In this document: positions 23,680 through 35,455 of the stretch, piece after piece | Layout of the letters: each line of letters opens with the position of its first letter | Numbering within the stretch: the stretch's first letter is position 1 | Source of the DNA: Elmis aenea | Taxonomy: Eukaryota > Arthropoda > Insecta > Coleoptera > Elmidae | DNA: 64,000 nt | NCBI GenBank assembly: GCA_947652605.1 | Contig: OX393576.1 | Location: 62,224,966-62,288,965 of the forward strand | Direction: 5' to 3' | Translations under genes and position numbers: made by a program | The notes under the pieces: generated by a model | Told to the model about the DNA's origin: nothing | The model's database searches: none | The model's input: the letters and a program-made list of their open reading frames with translations, nothing else

Positions 23680-23925
23680 TTATTTTAACATATTAAACAT
23701 CCATATTGCAAGAAGAAACGTTGAAATTGTAGCGAAATAAAAAATAGCACGAATTGAAAAAGTAATAAATTCAGCTAAGCGAGTTGAAAAACCTAAATGA
23801 AATAAAAGTTCGTTTATAAATGCTGAATTGAGGGCGTAGTAGGCGCGCGATGCCATCGAAAACGACATAAGATGAGTCCGAGAAAGTTCTGAACGCAAAG
23901 GATATCGTTCTGCACAACTCTAAGT
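23680..23925 (-). other. Unrecognised open frame next to the hAT element
   Basis: The minus frame is open for about 80 codons after a stop at about 23925 and ends at TAA 23680, with AATAAA overlapping the stop. The protein is hydrophobic in its second half (an IFYFATISTFLLAIWMF segment that could span a membrane) and is less AT-biased than nearby sequence. A second long frame overlaps it, I recognise no family, and no convincing splice acceptor precedes it. It may be chance. Confidence 0.15.
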
Positions 23926-24790
23926 ACCAAGATGTCACATTATGTCTTAGAGCGCTGCGGAAAATGTGTAAACGAAATCTCTGGTAAACATTTTGTAGCA
24001 AATAAACAACATAAGTTTGGAATCGATGCTATTTGGTTAACGTTCGAAGGGTTTCGTCAATCGAAATATGTTCGGGCTTGAGACGAGATAGAAATTGAGT
24101 GTCTACCAGGTATTATGACGTTGTAGCAGGTGAAAATGTATACCATTATATTTTCTACGTAGACACAAACGGCTAATATTTTAGTAGAAATATCACAGAT
24201 ATATTCGCGTGGAAACTAACGAGTTAATAATCCTTAAATGATCTACTACTCGTATGTTTTGTTGTGGTTGAAAAGGAAACAGAAAAGCAATAAAAAACCA
24301 ATCAATTATTTTTCTTGGATGAACATAAACAGAAAGGAAAACGTTTTAGTGTAGTTTCCTTCCTGATTATAAATAGGTTATTAACTGTAAATGCATAGAC
24401 TTATTTAAATTCTACTGGTATCTCGCTCATTATTAGAGATAAACAGGCTTAGGCTTAAACTTGAAAGTCGTTAAATTTTATGCTAATAAGTAAAACCAAA
24501 ACATATTTTAGGTATTCATAACTGTTAATAAGGCTGTTGGGACAAAAAACCAACAATTTTTTTAACCGAAAGCAAAAGGCTTATAGTACACGTCATTAAT
24601 GCCCAAATAACGATTATTAGGCATCAAAATATGTTAATTATCTTTGAATTTTTTACGAAATGCAACAAGTCTTTGTAATAATAATAATATAGTTATTTAC
24701 AGAACAAGTGAGCAAAGTACTTATTTTCTCGTGAGACTGCCAATTGCACGCACGAGTCGTAGGCGAGTGTGAGCAGGGCAGTTGAACGCT
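23926..24790. other. Intronic DNA without recognised feature
   Basis: No recognised coding or element signature. Confidence 0.45.
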
Positions 24791-24797
24791 ATTACGC

Positions 24798-24852
24798 GAC
24801 GTTACCATGACGTTACCATGACATTACCATCACGTTACCATGAGATTACAAT
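24798..24852 (+). repeat. 11-bp tandem repeat, five units
   Basis: Five adjacent units of GACGTTACCAT with single changes, the last being GAGATTACAAT. Flanking sequence contains AGTGAGCAAAGTACTTATT at 24709 and GGAGCAAAGTGATTATT at 24869, suggesting the array lies inside a small repeated unit. Confidence 0.85.
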
Positions 24853-25066
24853 TCATTTTGCTCTTTAGGGAGCAAAGTGATTATTTGTCGTTTTGTCCAC
24901 TATTTTTGATAAGATAATGAGGACATTTTTCAACGGTTGTGAGAAAATGTAATTTATTTAGCGATTTGCTAATTTTGTTTACATTTTATAACTTACGTAT
25001 ATTCTGTTTATTTTTTTATACATTAAAGTTGACTATGTTAGGGTCACAGATTCCACTTTGTTTATA

Positions 25067-25248
25067 CAGGGTGTCCCAGCCAGGACGAATTATTCGATAG
25101 CTCTGTTATTAGTAATAATATTAAAAAAGTTAAATATAAAAGTTGTTTGTAATCATTTACTACATAAACTAAATTATTTTCAACTATACACAGTGTTTTG
25201 TTTTTGCGCTCTGATACAAAACATTGTTTTTTTATATGGAACACCCTG
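25067..25248. mobile_element. Short Tc1/mariner-type MITE, TA target
   Basis: 182 bp starting CAGGGTGTCCC and ending GGAACACCCTG, with TA immediately on both sides (25065-25066 and 25249-25250). No coding capacity; the open frames overlapping it on both strands are incidental. Confidence 0.65.
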
Positions 25249-25483
25249 TATATTTTGTAATTTTTGGATGTAAAATTGAATTCTCTCTTAAAAATATTAA
25301 AGGTTGTTTATGTCTAAAATGTTTTGAGTTATTAACGTTTTTTTGAAAATTTTGACAGATGCAGACTTTTATAAAAATATTTATATTTATTAACATAACA
25401 ACACCAGAGCAATTTACTTAGGTGATTTATTAGACAATAGTATCATAGTGATTGTTGACTTGCTACATTTTTAAAATAATATA

Positions 25484-25558
25484 CAGGGTGTTCGTTATAC
25501 TCGGTCCATTTCGCTAAACTTTAAACGCATATTAGTCTTTTTTTTAAATGGAACACTC
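25484..25558. mobile_element. Very short TA-flanked relic, CAGGGTGTTCG end
   Basis: It starts TACAGGGTGTTCG and has a degenerate inverse end GGAACACTCTA about 75 bp later. It is probably an internally deleted relative of the neighbouring MITE at 25067. Confidence 0.45.
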
Positions 25559-26030
25559 TATATATTTTTACATTTTCTTGTAGAAAATTTAATTATCTTT
25601 TAAAGTTGTTAAGCATGTTTTATGTCTAAATGTAATATTTTTGAAGTTATTTCGTTTCTTATGATTATTTGCGAGTATTTTACCTAAAATATCGGTATTA
25701 GCCTTTGAAAATTCAAAGCAATTTGTATGAACTGTCAACCAGAATAGTTAATAGGCACAATTTCCACTATTAAGCCACTAAAAATCCATATTTTTAAAGA
25801 GCTGTAGATACACAGCATAAATGGCAGCAAATAACACCAACCTAAAGTATAATTTATGCAGCCAAAATTTAATATAATACTTTACATTAAATATGTTCGA
25901 CAATTTGGAATAAATTGGGTAATTTTTAAACTCTGAATTATCTTTTTTATATTCTTTGTAACATTTAGCAATACTTTTCCTAAAATTTTCTTCAAATAAT
26001 TTTGGCATTTTTAATTTGCAACTCAGCTTA
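25559..26030. other. Intronic DNA without recognised feature
   Basis: A 128-codon minus frame (25778-26164) runs from here into the MITE at 26031. It has no recognised domain and half of it is hairpin MITE sequence, so I do not call a gene. Confidence 0.5.
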
Positions 26031-26255
26031 AAGGCTCCCCCAGACAGACGCGATATGCGCCGCTCGGTACGATTCGGTACGATATCTAATAACATTTCCG
26101 TATATGAAATACTGTCACTTGCATATTTTTCCGAACGTCCCGAGTGTCGCACTTGTGTGGGCACTCATTGCGGTAAGCAGCGATAATCATACCGAGTTAT
26201 GTACCGACTGTATCGTACCGAGCGGCAGGCATATCGCGTCTGTCTGGGGGAGCCT
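26031..26255. mobile_element. Hairpin-ended MITE, probably PIF/Harbinger-like
   Basis: Inverted ends of about 45 bp. The left begins AAGGCTCCCCCAGACAGACG and the right is its complement; both continue through GCGATATG and CCGCTCGGTACGAT. The flank is CTTA on the left and TTAG on the right, compatible with a TTA duplication plus one extra base. A second short inverted region near 26065-26215 includes CGGTACGAT. No coding capacity. Confidence 0.75.
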
Positions 26256-26339
26256 TTAGAATGTAATTTCTTGTCTACGATTAATTAAAATTTCATATTG
26301 ACTTTTGGAAATGCCAACATGACAAAACTAAAACACAGC

Positions 26340-27345
26340 CTACTTTATTGTATAATAAAAGTAAACAGAGTATAAATTTATAAAAATTAAAACTTCCTTA
26401 ATATAACTACAGAGCTTACGTCTAAACGCTATTAGTTTCATTTTTAAGTTCGCTCGTTAGATCGTTATGAAATTTCAGTCCTTTATAAAATAGAGAATTT
26501 TGAGTGTAATTTCGTGTCCTGAATGGCAATTTAAAGTCTTTAGAGTGTTCAGTCGGATAATTATGAATATCAGAATTTTAAAAAAGAATTTGAAAGCAGC
26601 TTATTTATAATCTTGAATATGAAAATAATCGTATTAAAATTATGCGTTGTTTAATACGAAGCCACTGTAAAGTATCTAGCATTAAAGTAATTTTTGTGTA
26701 TCTGGAACAGTGCAAAATAATTCTCATAGCCCTTTTTTGCAATTTTTGAAGCCGGTCTAAATCATTAGTGTTTGCCAGAAATAAAATACTAGAGCAGTAT
26801 TCGAAATGGGGTGCTATGATACTTTTGTATATTAAAATTTTAGTAAGGACTGGAAGTTTACTGCTTAATCTACCAAGAAAACCTATTTTTTTTAGAAACT
26901 TTCTTAACTATATAATTAGTATTACTTTTAAAATCAAGCTTATCGTCTATTATTATACCTAACCTAAGTATTTAATTTCATTAACTCTATTTAATACCCA
27001 ATTCTATAAGTTGCTGATTACGCACATTCTTATTGTTTATCACCAAGTAGTTTGTTTTGTCGACATTTATTTTTAGATTGTTCACCTTTAACCACGCTGC
27101 AACTCTACGTAGGTCAGTGTTTAATTTGTTTACCATACTGTCAACGTTATTGCCACAAATAAATAAATTTAGGACGCTGTTTCCGACATTTGCCTCGACA
27201 TTTGCTTCAATGTCATTCATGCACAGTATGAACAACAAAGGCCCAAGAACGCTACCCCATGGAACACCTAAATTATTCATTGTTCTATTTGAGGTTTCAT
27301 TTTGTGGTTTGATACCGACGTTAAATAATCTGCAAACCATTTAAA
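26340..27345 (-). pseudogene. Non-LTR retrotransposon RT fragment (CR1/Jockey type)
   Basis: A minus frame at 27340-26987 carries GVPWGSVLGPLLFILCMNDI (the GVPQGSVLGP block), a degraded catalytic motif reading FICGNN instead of FADDT, and LKINVDKTNYLV. Past a frameshift the minus strand continues with GIIIDDKLDF, KISKK-like helices, LIYKSIIAPHFEYCSSI near 26850-26790, and a LQKLQKRAMRI block. The endonuclease and early RT are gone. The catalytic aspartates are lost. Confidence 0.85.
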
Positions 27346-28219
27346 CACTGTTTTAAAAACTCAAGATCAAAGAAACAAAAATTGCTTAATTAGTCTAAAG
27401 TTTGTCCAATTTGTAATTTTTTAACTTTATGCTATTGAGTGTATTTACATTACAAATCAGTTAATTCATTATTGAATTTTCATTGACGCATATTTAACAC
27501 GACACAGCGAAAACAACTTTTTATAAAATTTATGTATGATTTACTGTTAGTCAGCATCAGCATACCAAATTAGGAAGAATTTACGTATTATTTAGATTTA
27601 AGAAATAATTTTAGACAGAAAAGAATCTCCAAACTTTGTATACCTTAAAGCAAATGTTTCTTAATTGGAATCGAGCAGGGAGCAAACTAAAGGATTTTGC
27701 ATAAAAACTTTACTTGAATCACAATTCAACTGAAGCCACTTCTAATTTAATCAATCAAAAATTTACATAAAACTTGTTTAGCACAAGCGGTGAAGGAAAT
27801 AAAGTCATTTATCTTGCACTCAACATTTTATTGGCACAATTAAAGCATTTCTGTTTGTTTCAGGATTATAAGGAATTAGGCTGAGATTTTTTGAGTTAAT
27901 GTTTTATTCATGGAACGCTGCCTGTTCCGGTTGTGGCGTTCGAGTTAGTTAATGTTGTTCTGCAGCATGCAGTTTCATACTTGCCACAGAATTTTAAACT
28001 TCTGCAAACTTATGCAGAGATTGATAAAAACTTTCGATAAGCAATGGACATTTTACGGTGTAGACAAAGTTGAACGTTTTTTGAGCAACAAAATATAAAA
28101 ATATGCCTTGCTTATTTTAAGTTTTTGTTTATTTATCGACGTACTAGGTTACCTTAAATATAACACGAAATTAATGTAAATGTAAATTAAAATATGTCTG
28201 GCAATCTATACTTTCACAT
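27346..28219. other. Intronic DNA without recognised feature
   Basis: No recognised coding or element signature. Confidence 0.45.
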
Positions 28220-28313
28220 GTGTAGATCAGGGCCGGCGCAAGGGTATCTAGCACCCCTAGGCAAAGAAATTTTGGGCGTCCCCATAAATTGTCTAAATGT
28301 ACGTATGTCTATA

Positions 28314-28999
28314 CCGGGTGATTTAGTTTGACTGTCGCACCCTTATGACTTTTTAATTATTGAAAATAACGCCAACAAACCTTATATTTTTGGAAACGAC
28401 GACAAATTCTCTATTAAGTGCACATATTGTTGTTGTTTCAGATAAAGAATTTAATTCTAAATCCGACCATGTATTAAAAAAGTATGCATAGGTACATTAG
28501 AAAATTTTAGAGAAAAATCAGTTCAAAGTTTATTTCTTCCACACTCTCCGTAAATTAAAATCATTTCTAACTTTTCTTTGTTAGTATAAAATTCCATTAA
28601 CTATTAACAACTATTAATATTGACAACATATGTTATAAATTTTCAACTGTCATTTGCAGAGGTGATCGTTTTTTGTTATTTTAAATAAACTGGTTGCTAT
28701 AATTTAATGAATAAACTTTGAATTGATTTTTCTCGAAAATTTTCTCATGTATGCATACTTTTTTAATACATGGTCGGATTCAGAATTAAACTCTATATCC
28801 AAATTAATAAAAAATATATACTATGTATTAAAAAAAAACAGTTGCTTATTGCGGATTTAACATACGTCATCGTAGAGATAACAAATGCACATGACTTAAT
28901 AGAGAATTTGTCGCCGTTTCCAAAAATATGAAGTTTGATGGGTTTATTTTCAATAATTAAAAAGTTATAGGGGTTCGACAGTCAAACAGAATCACCCGG
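28314..28999. mobile_element. CCGGGTGATT foldback, copy 1, with transposase ORF start in its centre
   Basis: 686 bp, TA on both sides (28312-28313, 29000-29001), and arms of about 240 bp. The left arm begins CCGGGTGATTTAGTTTGACT; the right arm is its complement. The centre, read on the minus strand at about 28610-28545, gives MEFYTNKEKLEMILIYGEC. That resembles the opening of DUF4817-type transposases of insect Tc1/mariner-like elements. The rest of the gene is missing. Two relatives lie at 35173 and 56204. Confidence 0.85.
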
Positions 29000-29001
29000 T
29001 A

Positions 29002-29140
29002 TACAGAGTGATTCATAAACATTGCAAAAACTTCGGGAGGTAATTCCTTATCAAAAATTAATGTGGGGTTTCATTTTTTTTTTCTAATACGTCGTTTTTT
29101 GGAGTTACACCAAAAAGGGAAACGGCAAAAGTAGGCAATT
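29002..29140 (+). repeat. Left part of the CAGGGTGTTTC foldback family
   Basis: It starts CAGAGTGATTCATAAACATTG right after the TA of the preceding foldback and runs through GGGAGGTAATTCCTTATC and TTGGAGTTACACC. These match landmarks of the left arm at 22326-22440 in order. The right arm is absent. Confidence 0.7.
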
Positions 29141-29181
29141 GCCTAAACTCGCCTAATGGTAAAACCGGCCCTGGTGTACAT

Positions 29182-30718
29182 TATTTTAGGCTCGAAATTA
29201 TTTCAAAACATGTGCCACACCCTGTATTAAGCAGTGTTCAATTTATTTACTTTATAATAAACTGCACGAAAGCGAAAAGAGTAATGCAAACAGACAACAA
29301 TGACAGCAAACAATGTAAAATAAATAAACGTCTCTTTTTATCAACGATAATGTGTCAATTACCCTAATTTACGTAAACAATTTGGTGATCAAACGGTAAT
29401 CAAGAATATTCAGTAAATGTTTTCATTTTTTATATTTACAAAATAAACGATAATGTTAAAGTATGTTTTTGACATACAAATTCCAATTAATATAAAAATA
29501 TTGATGGCAAAATGCTTTTAAAAATTGATGGGGATTTAATAATGCACCGAAACCGCAATTAATTATTTATAAATAAACATGTCAGGTAAATTTTGTTAAA
29601 AAATATTTTTTTGGTTGACGATTTTGTAACAAATCTGATTTTATATTAATACAATTTCAGCAAAGAAACGTTTACGTTAAAGTAGCAAAGGCATACATAG
29701 CATTGGTTGTTATTTACACAGATATTTTGTAGAAAAACATCTAAAAATGATTCATGCTTGAGTGTTTGTATCTCGTCATATTGTTTTGCCAAAGTATTTG
29801 CTTACAAATCTTTAGAGTCAGCGGAAATAACAATTATTTGCCCATAGCTCGTTTTAAAAGATTTTAACGTAAAGATTTAGAATATAATTATTTTTTTAAG
29901 ACAAAGCAAATGCTTTAAAAAAATTATTATTATTTAATTACCTTCAATTCGTTTAAATTACGTATAAAACTTTTCATGGAAAATGGAAAAAGTGCAAAAT
30001 TTTATTGTTATTATCTTGCAATATATTGTAGTTTTTTGTGTACATATAATTTAAGATGTGCCTCTTTAACATTAATTTCAAATAAATAGGTAATTACAAT
30101 ATCCATCAGAATAAAATTGCAAGTCTCTGATAAAATATTTCGTGTTTGCTAAATATTATAAAGTAATTGCTTGCGTGGGACATTGTTAATCAATCATTTT
30201 CCACCGGAGTTTTCCATAAACATTCAAATTTGCTGAAACTGTTCTTTTAACTTTAGTGATTAATTAATTTTGTGAATAATTAGTGCGAAATAAGTCGACT
30301 GGACTGAGAGAGTTTGCAGTACTTGAGTGCAATTTTTCAAGCTATCAAATTCATCATTGAATATTTTTTTGTTCACGAGCAAACACAGGAAACTTATGAA
30401 AGGGAAAAATGTTATTTTAAGGGAATAGTTTAATTTTGTAACTAAATATAATTAATTTATAAAACAAGAAGATTGTTTTGCCCCTAATTTAAAACGTTCA
30501 GATTTTTAAAGTTATTCTACAGTCAATATAACATTCATTTTGTTATGCTAAGAAATAGGGACTAAAGACATAAATAACTATAATATTAATTTTTTTACCA
30601 TTCGTAGGCTTTTATATAAAATGCTACATTAAAATTAAATTAATTGAAAAGAATATTAACGCAATTTTAGTTTAATCACTAGTGGCAAAAATTAATTTTC
30701 GCCATTATATCTTATACA
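29182..30718. other. Intronic DNA without recognised feature
   Basis: Long AT-rich stretch without recognised coding or terminal repeat sequence. Confidence 0.5.
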
Positions 30719-31003
30719 TATGTCGTAGGCATAATGTGAAATCCGGCGTTTCATAAAACTCCTAGGCACTTTATAAAAAGCCGGCAAAACGAGCAAATTA
30801 TGACTTTTTCTTAGACCCATACATTTGTATTCATACAAAAAAAAAAGCTTTAACCTGACCCTCATTCATTTGGTCAGTAGTAGAGGGTCAGGTTAAAGGT
30901 TGGTTAAAGTTTTTTTTTTTAAATAAATAATAAAAATGAAGCTAATAATTTTGTGCCTAGGTGTTTTATAAAATGCCGGATTTCACATTATGCCTACGAC
31001 ATA
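30719..31003. mobile_element. Foldback MITE (TATGTCGTAGGCATAATG ends)
   Basis: 285 bp with inverted arms. The left begins TATGTCGTAGGCATAATGTG and continues through AAATCCGGC and CCTAGGCAC; the right is its complement. Inside is a second inverted pair, CTTTAACCTGACCCTC and its complement (about 30849-30898). No coding region. The superfamily and target duplication are unclear. Confidence 0.75.
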
Positions 31004-32109
31004 TACATATATACATGAGTAGAAAAGATTTTGTTTTAGACCTTTTTTTTGGATAAACTGAAGGTGAAAATGCTTAAGATGTCTTAAAAAAATATTTAAT
31101 GCTGGACATATACCATATTGTCGCAATACGCCATTACCATATTTGAAAGCTATTACATGGTTTACATAATAACCAATAATTAACAGAATTTATTAGTACC
31201 GACAGCAACAACTTTAAATTAACGTGTGATAATAAATGTATTTCTAAATGTATTCCATTGTTGTGTGTTGTAATATGCGACATGTAAATTACTTGTGTGG
31301 CACACAGGACCCCAGAACAAAACAACCCTATATTTATTGCAGAACTGCGGTTTAATGGATGTAAAATTGTTACAGCGGAGACCATAGGCGTCGTTTTGTG
31401 ATTAATTCATAGCTGACCGTATAAAGCTGTGCACTCTACGAAATTTTACTTGAACAAGCTATTTGGATAAACTAAAATAAATTGTTTAAGATTTTTCTTC
31501 AGATGTTCTGTGGTAATTAGTAATTAGTAGTTAGTGCGTAATACGCTAATACGTAAAAAGTTCGAAATGAAATGTTTACTTGGATATGGGTATAAATAAC
31601 CGGCTTGTTTGTAGCATAGCACATAACCTCAATTAAAACGCGGAAGGTTGTTTATCAAATTGACACTTCTTGTATTAACATTGTAATTTTAATTAATTTG
31701 AAACATTAAGAACACAGATATAATTTTGTTTTTGTGTTTGCAATAAATCAGACTTCTATAGTTACTACGTAAATCTTACGTTCATTGTGAACACTTGCAT
31801 TTGATTATATACATTTCAACTTTAGCTACTAACTACTAAGTACTATCTACTATCTACTACGTTCATTGTGAACGCGGACTAAGATTTACGTTATGTTTAG
31901 CTTATTTTAAAGCAAAATTAGTACAAATACAGTTTCATATGTGCCTTATTATCATATTTATACACTTTACAATGATATTTTAGCTATCCTAACATGACAA
32001 AATTCGAATTAAATAACTTAACCTAATCTGTCAAACCAAACTTTTATAATAAATTTTTACGCTAAATAATCATTGAGGCCGCCAAATAACTTTTACATTT
32101 GAGTTCAGC
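31004..32109. other. Intronic DNA; a small inverted pair
   Basis: An 83-codon minus frame at 31134-31385 has no recognised features. At 31767-31897 two GTTCATTGTGAAC palindromes and inverted TAAATCTTACGT segments bracket an ACTACTATCT-rich stretch, perhaps a decayed short foldback. Confidence 0.45.
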
Positions 32110-32560
32110 ACATCTAGTTATACTAGCCCACGCAATTTTATCAATTTTTGATAAAATCCTCTGAAGTGAAGTTGTTCCCATCTTTCACCTACAGCTCGGC
32201 GCTTGGGAACCAGTTTAAAATGTAAAACGCCTTCAAAATTTCACCAAACGCACAGCATTACCTGATGCCCGAAACTGTCTTGACGAACCACTGACAGCAC
32301 TTTTTTCTTATGTCTGGTTTACGTAAAAAAAATACGCTTTTCATTACTAGTTGCAATCCTTTTCCATAAGTGATCGTCTCTGGGACTTTAAAGCTGTTCT
32401 TCACCAACCTTAGCCGTTCGTTAAGCTTGCCTATCGGTCAAATCATGGGGATCCGTTCGATGCTTTTAATTAACTGAACCCATTTTTTCTAGTGTCAACC
32501 ATTGTGGATTTTGAAAGACCAATTGTTGCTGATGGTTCTTTTTATCGTTACCATAGACGA
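32110..32560 (-). pseudogene. Decayed mariner transposase
   Basis: Minus-strand pieces in shifting frames match mariner landmarks in order. HDLTDRQ lies near 32440, the WVPHxLT block. SNEKRIFF near 32345 is a worn GDEKW catalytic block, so its Asp appears lost. VMLCVW is followed by NFEGVLHFKLVP near 32270-32215, the region between the first two catalytic residues. At least two stops and shifts lie between them. The N-terminal DNA-binding region and the final Asp are not identifiable. It appears unrelated to the fragment at 3340-3720. Confidence 0.7.
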
Positions 32561-33519
32561 CTAGATTAATGTAAAAAACGGTAGCGTAAAAAAAATTCTG
32601 CCATTCTTCATGCACGTAAACTTATGGGACAACCAGTATTACTATTTTCTCGTGCAGGTGTCTTTGAAATTTTATTAAAGTGTTATAGCGTAGCAGTCTT
32701 AAACTAACTTCAAAAGAATGTTTTATTTCTCATATTTGCTATAACATAAAGTTACAAACTTTTACTGCCGGATTGTTGACAAAATATTTTGTATCCTATC
32801 GTTTATTTGTTATCAGTTTTTCTTCACAAGAAAACTAAGACAACTGTTTTAACTCGCGGATAAAACGATAAAAAGCGTTGTCTATTTTGTCTTCTGGTGT
32901 ACGATAAGTTTTTTTTAAAGGGCGTTTCGTTAAACCTCAGTTATTTGCAGAATATATTGGACGCTTTAACTTGAAGGCTCGCGCTGTGAGAAAATTCTAA
33001 ACAACATAACTAAGGGTTGGTCGTATATTTCGAAACAACATTACAAATCGTATCACGTCTAGTGAAACTAATAAATTTTCACTTCACACTCTTGCAGCAA
33101 TAAAAACGCTCTCCGAGGGCGTTGTACATGCAACGTGCATAGCGAGCACGGTTGTTTTTTTGCGGATTACAATATCATGTGTACCAGTATTTAATCATCG
33201 CTGAGTCGTTGGACACTGCGACAATTTAATTAGTCATTTGTCAATAAAGCCGGAATGAAAAGATTTTAATGTTCAAGATTAAGTGCGGTTTAGTACATGT
33301 CGTTGCACATATTAAACTCAATTTTCAAAACAAAAAACTTTTTTTTTGTCACTAGTTCAGCAATCTGGTTTGCTATTAATTGTGTTTTTTTTTTAGGGTA
33401 TTGAGATTATTGTCAGTAACAAGGTAAGCACCATAGCCTTTCTAGTCGCTATTAATAATTATAAAATTAAGAAGTTAGTAATTATCAAAATAAAGTTTTG
33501 AAGTTAGTCTTTCTCATTT

Positions 33520-33715
33520 CTCAAAAAACAGGTCTTAAGGAAATTTTCTTTTTAGCCTGGCGTGTATGTTCTTTTCTCCAACATTGTCGTAGACTGCTTC
33601 TGGGCACTGTGCTAGTTTATTATGATATTTGATTGTTGTTTCTTTGATGTGTTCTTTAATTGTTCGAATATTTAACTCTAAGTGTAATTGTTTATTTCTG
33701 ATAAACCATTAAAAC
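33520..33715 (-). pseudogene. Jockey-type LINE C-terminal fragment
   Basis: The minus strand reads IRNKQLHLELNIRTIKEHIK, then ETTIKYHNKLAQCPE, then an ARLKRKFP motif followed by a stop. The order (xNxxLHxDLxIxTV, then a YHxKLxxHPN helix, then RRLKRxxPxDL) is the C-terminal tail of Jockey-clade polyproteins. It has the same orientation as the Jockey RT at 36240-37600 and could be its displaced 3' part. Confidence 0.7.
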
Positions 33716-33761
33716 AATAGATTTAATATATGTACATTGTACAAATACTAATATTGCTAAT

Positions 33762-34640
33762 GGGGGGGGGGTTGCCTTAATTGGACCATTGCCTAGGTCG
33801 GAGCGCCATCGTATAAGGCATTTGCGCCATAAAATATGCTTTTTTGGTTGTATACACATAAACTTGCACCTCGTGGCTGCAGTTTATGACGAGGTGTTGG
33901 CATTTAGAAATCTTCAATTAAATATGTTAACAAAAAACCATAATCCTTAGGCTGTTTTAAAGTAAGTAGCAAAATATGTTATTATATCTAAAGAAAGTAA
34001 TATTGTCGGGCTACACTTTACTATGATAGTTTTATTAATCTAGTTCAAACGTAAGGTTAGGTGAAATATTTCGCTCAGGTTTGACCACAAAGTCGCCTGC
34101 ATTGGACCGGTCCATCGTCTTCTCGAACTAAAGGAATAGCCCAGAAAGCAGTTGTAATCACAAGCAATCCTCAGCAATTGGAATCAGATCAAGTCAAAGA
34201 GAGAGAAAAATAAAAAGTAACATCAACAAATGTTGGACTAAAAAGACAAAGAATAAAAACTAAGACCACATTGTTTTGTATTATATGTGAGGAAACAAAG
34301 GAAAAAATTATACAGTGCATAAAAAGTCACACTTGGGTCCATACACAGTGTGCTGGAGTGAGTTCAAAAATCAAAAATTACTTTTGCTTCATTTGTGCTT
34401 AAAGAAATTGTGGTGGTATTTGGTGGATCATTCTGAGAAACCAGTTTTTTTGATTAGACCTAGGACACAATTCTAATGTGCTGATTTTTCACTGTTCTAA
34501 GGGGTATTTAAAAAAAAAACAATATTTTGAAGATGTAAATAGTAACATTATTTTCACTACTTCCTTTTTATTAAAAATACTTCTATATCCCTATGTATTA
34601 GTCAAATGTTTAGGTGGTCCAAATTCGGCAAATCTCCCGT
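33762..34640 (+). mobile_element. pogo/Tigger-type element, internally deleted
   Basis: Ends are inverted versions of GGG-x-TTGCC-x-AATTGGACCA at the left (from about 33762) and the right (34609-34640). Between them a plus frame at about 34100-34402 encodes the C-terminal tail of a pogo-like transposase. A basic, Gln/Glu-rich stretch with one stop comes first. It is followed by a zinc-finger module with CIIC near 34280, a Cys, the segment HTWVHTQCAG, and a final CFIC before the stop. PHD-like Cys-His tails of this kind occur on insect Tigger/pogo transposases. The DNA-binding and DDE regions are deleted. Confidence 0.65.
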
Positions 34641-35172
34641 ACTTGTAATTTTCTGTAACATATGAAACGGTACAGATATATACTTATCCTATTTTTCTAA
34701 TCCAGCGATTGGACGATAGAAAGCTAATATACATTGGATTGGACAACATGAAAAACGCGTATAATGATCACGTCATTTTTGAAATTCTAAAAATATGACC
34801 TTTGACGTTGATGATCTACGATATGTAAAAACTACCATAAATATGTAAAATTCTGTTCTAACGTATGTAGTAATTTGCCTTGGATTCTTAAACACTGGTG
34901 TGTGCACGCGTAATTTAAAAAAATCATCTTTCATGACATAACATCAACAACCCTTATGCAGGTTCTGTAAAAAATCCTAGTTTTATTTTATTTTCTATGA
35001 TTGCTGCCAATTGATATGACAGTGAATAAATTTTAATAACTGTCTTAGAAAATCGTTGTAATATATATTTGTTAAATAGTAATTTGTGTATATTGCGGAA
35101 TACATCAAAATAAGTATAATATTAAAGTTTGAGATTGTTGCAAAGTAAAGTTTACAAATGTTGAATATTATA
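34641..35172. other. Intronic DNA without recognised feature
   Basis: No recognised coding or element signature. Confidence 0.45.
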
Positions 35173-35455
35173 CCGGGTGATTCAGTTTGACTGTCGCACC
35201 CCTATAACTTTTTAATTATTGAAAATAACCCCAACAAACCTTATATTTTTGGAAAACTTCTCTATTAAGTGATGTGCATTTGTTATCTCTACGATGACGT
35301 ATGTCAAATCCGCGATAGGCAATTGTTTTTTTTTTTAAATTACATAATATACATTTTTTGTTGATTCGGATAGAGAATTTAATTCTGAATCCGACCGTGT
35401 ATTAAAAAAGTATGCATACATAAGAATTTTTTTTAGAAAAATCAGTTCAAAGAGT
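35173..35455 (+). mobile_element. CCGGGTGATT foldback, copy 2 (left arm only)
   Basis: It starts after TA with CCGGGTGATTCAGTTTGACT and follows the left arms at 28314 and 56204 through the AATTTAATTCTGAATCCGAC block to AAATCAGTTCAAAG. The similarity then stops, so the centre and right arm are missing. Confidence 0.8.

Larger units (their letters stand above)
28228..29173. mobile_element. hAT-like element split by other insertions
   Basis: It starts CAGGGCCGGCGCAAGGGTAT and ends GGTAAAACCGGCCCTG. Both ends are the familiar CAGGGCCGG hAT terminus, and subterminal GCCTA blocks are shared. The flanks GTGTAGAT (28220-28227) and GTGTACAT (29174-29181) differ at one base of eight, an aged target duplication. 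Most of the interior is a foldback (28314-28999) followed by the left part of another element family (29002-29140), leaving only about 120 bp of hAT sequence. Confidence 0.85.

Noticed and set aside
25778..26164. 128-codon minus frame
   Set aside because: A third of it is hairpin MITE sequence and the rest has no recognised domain or splice context.
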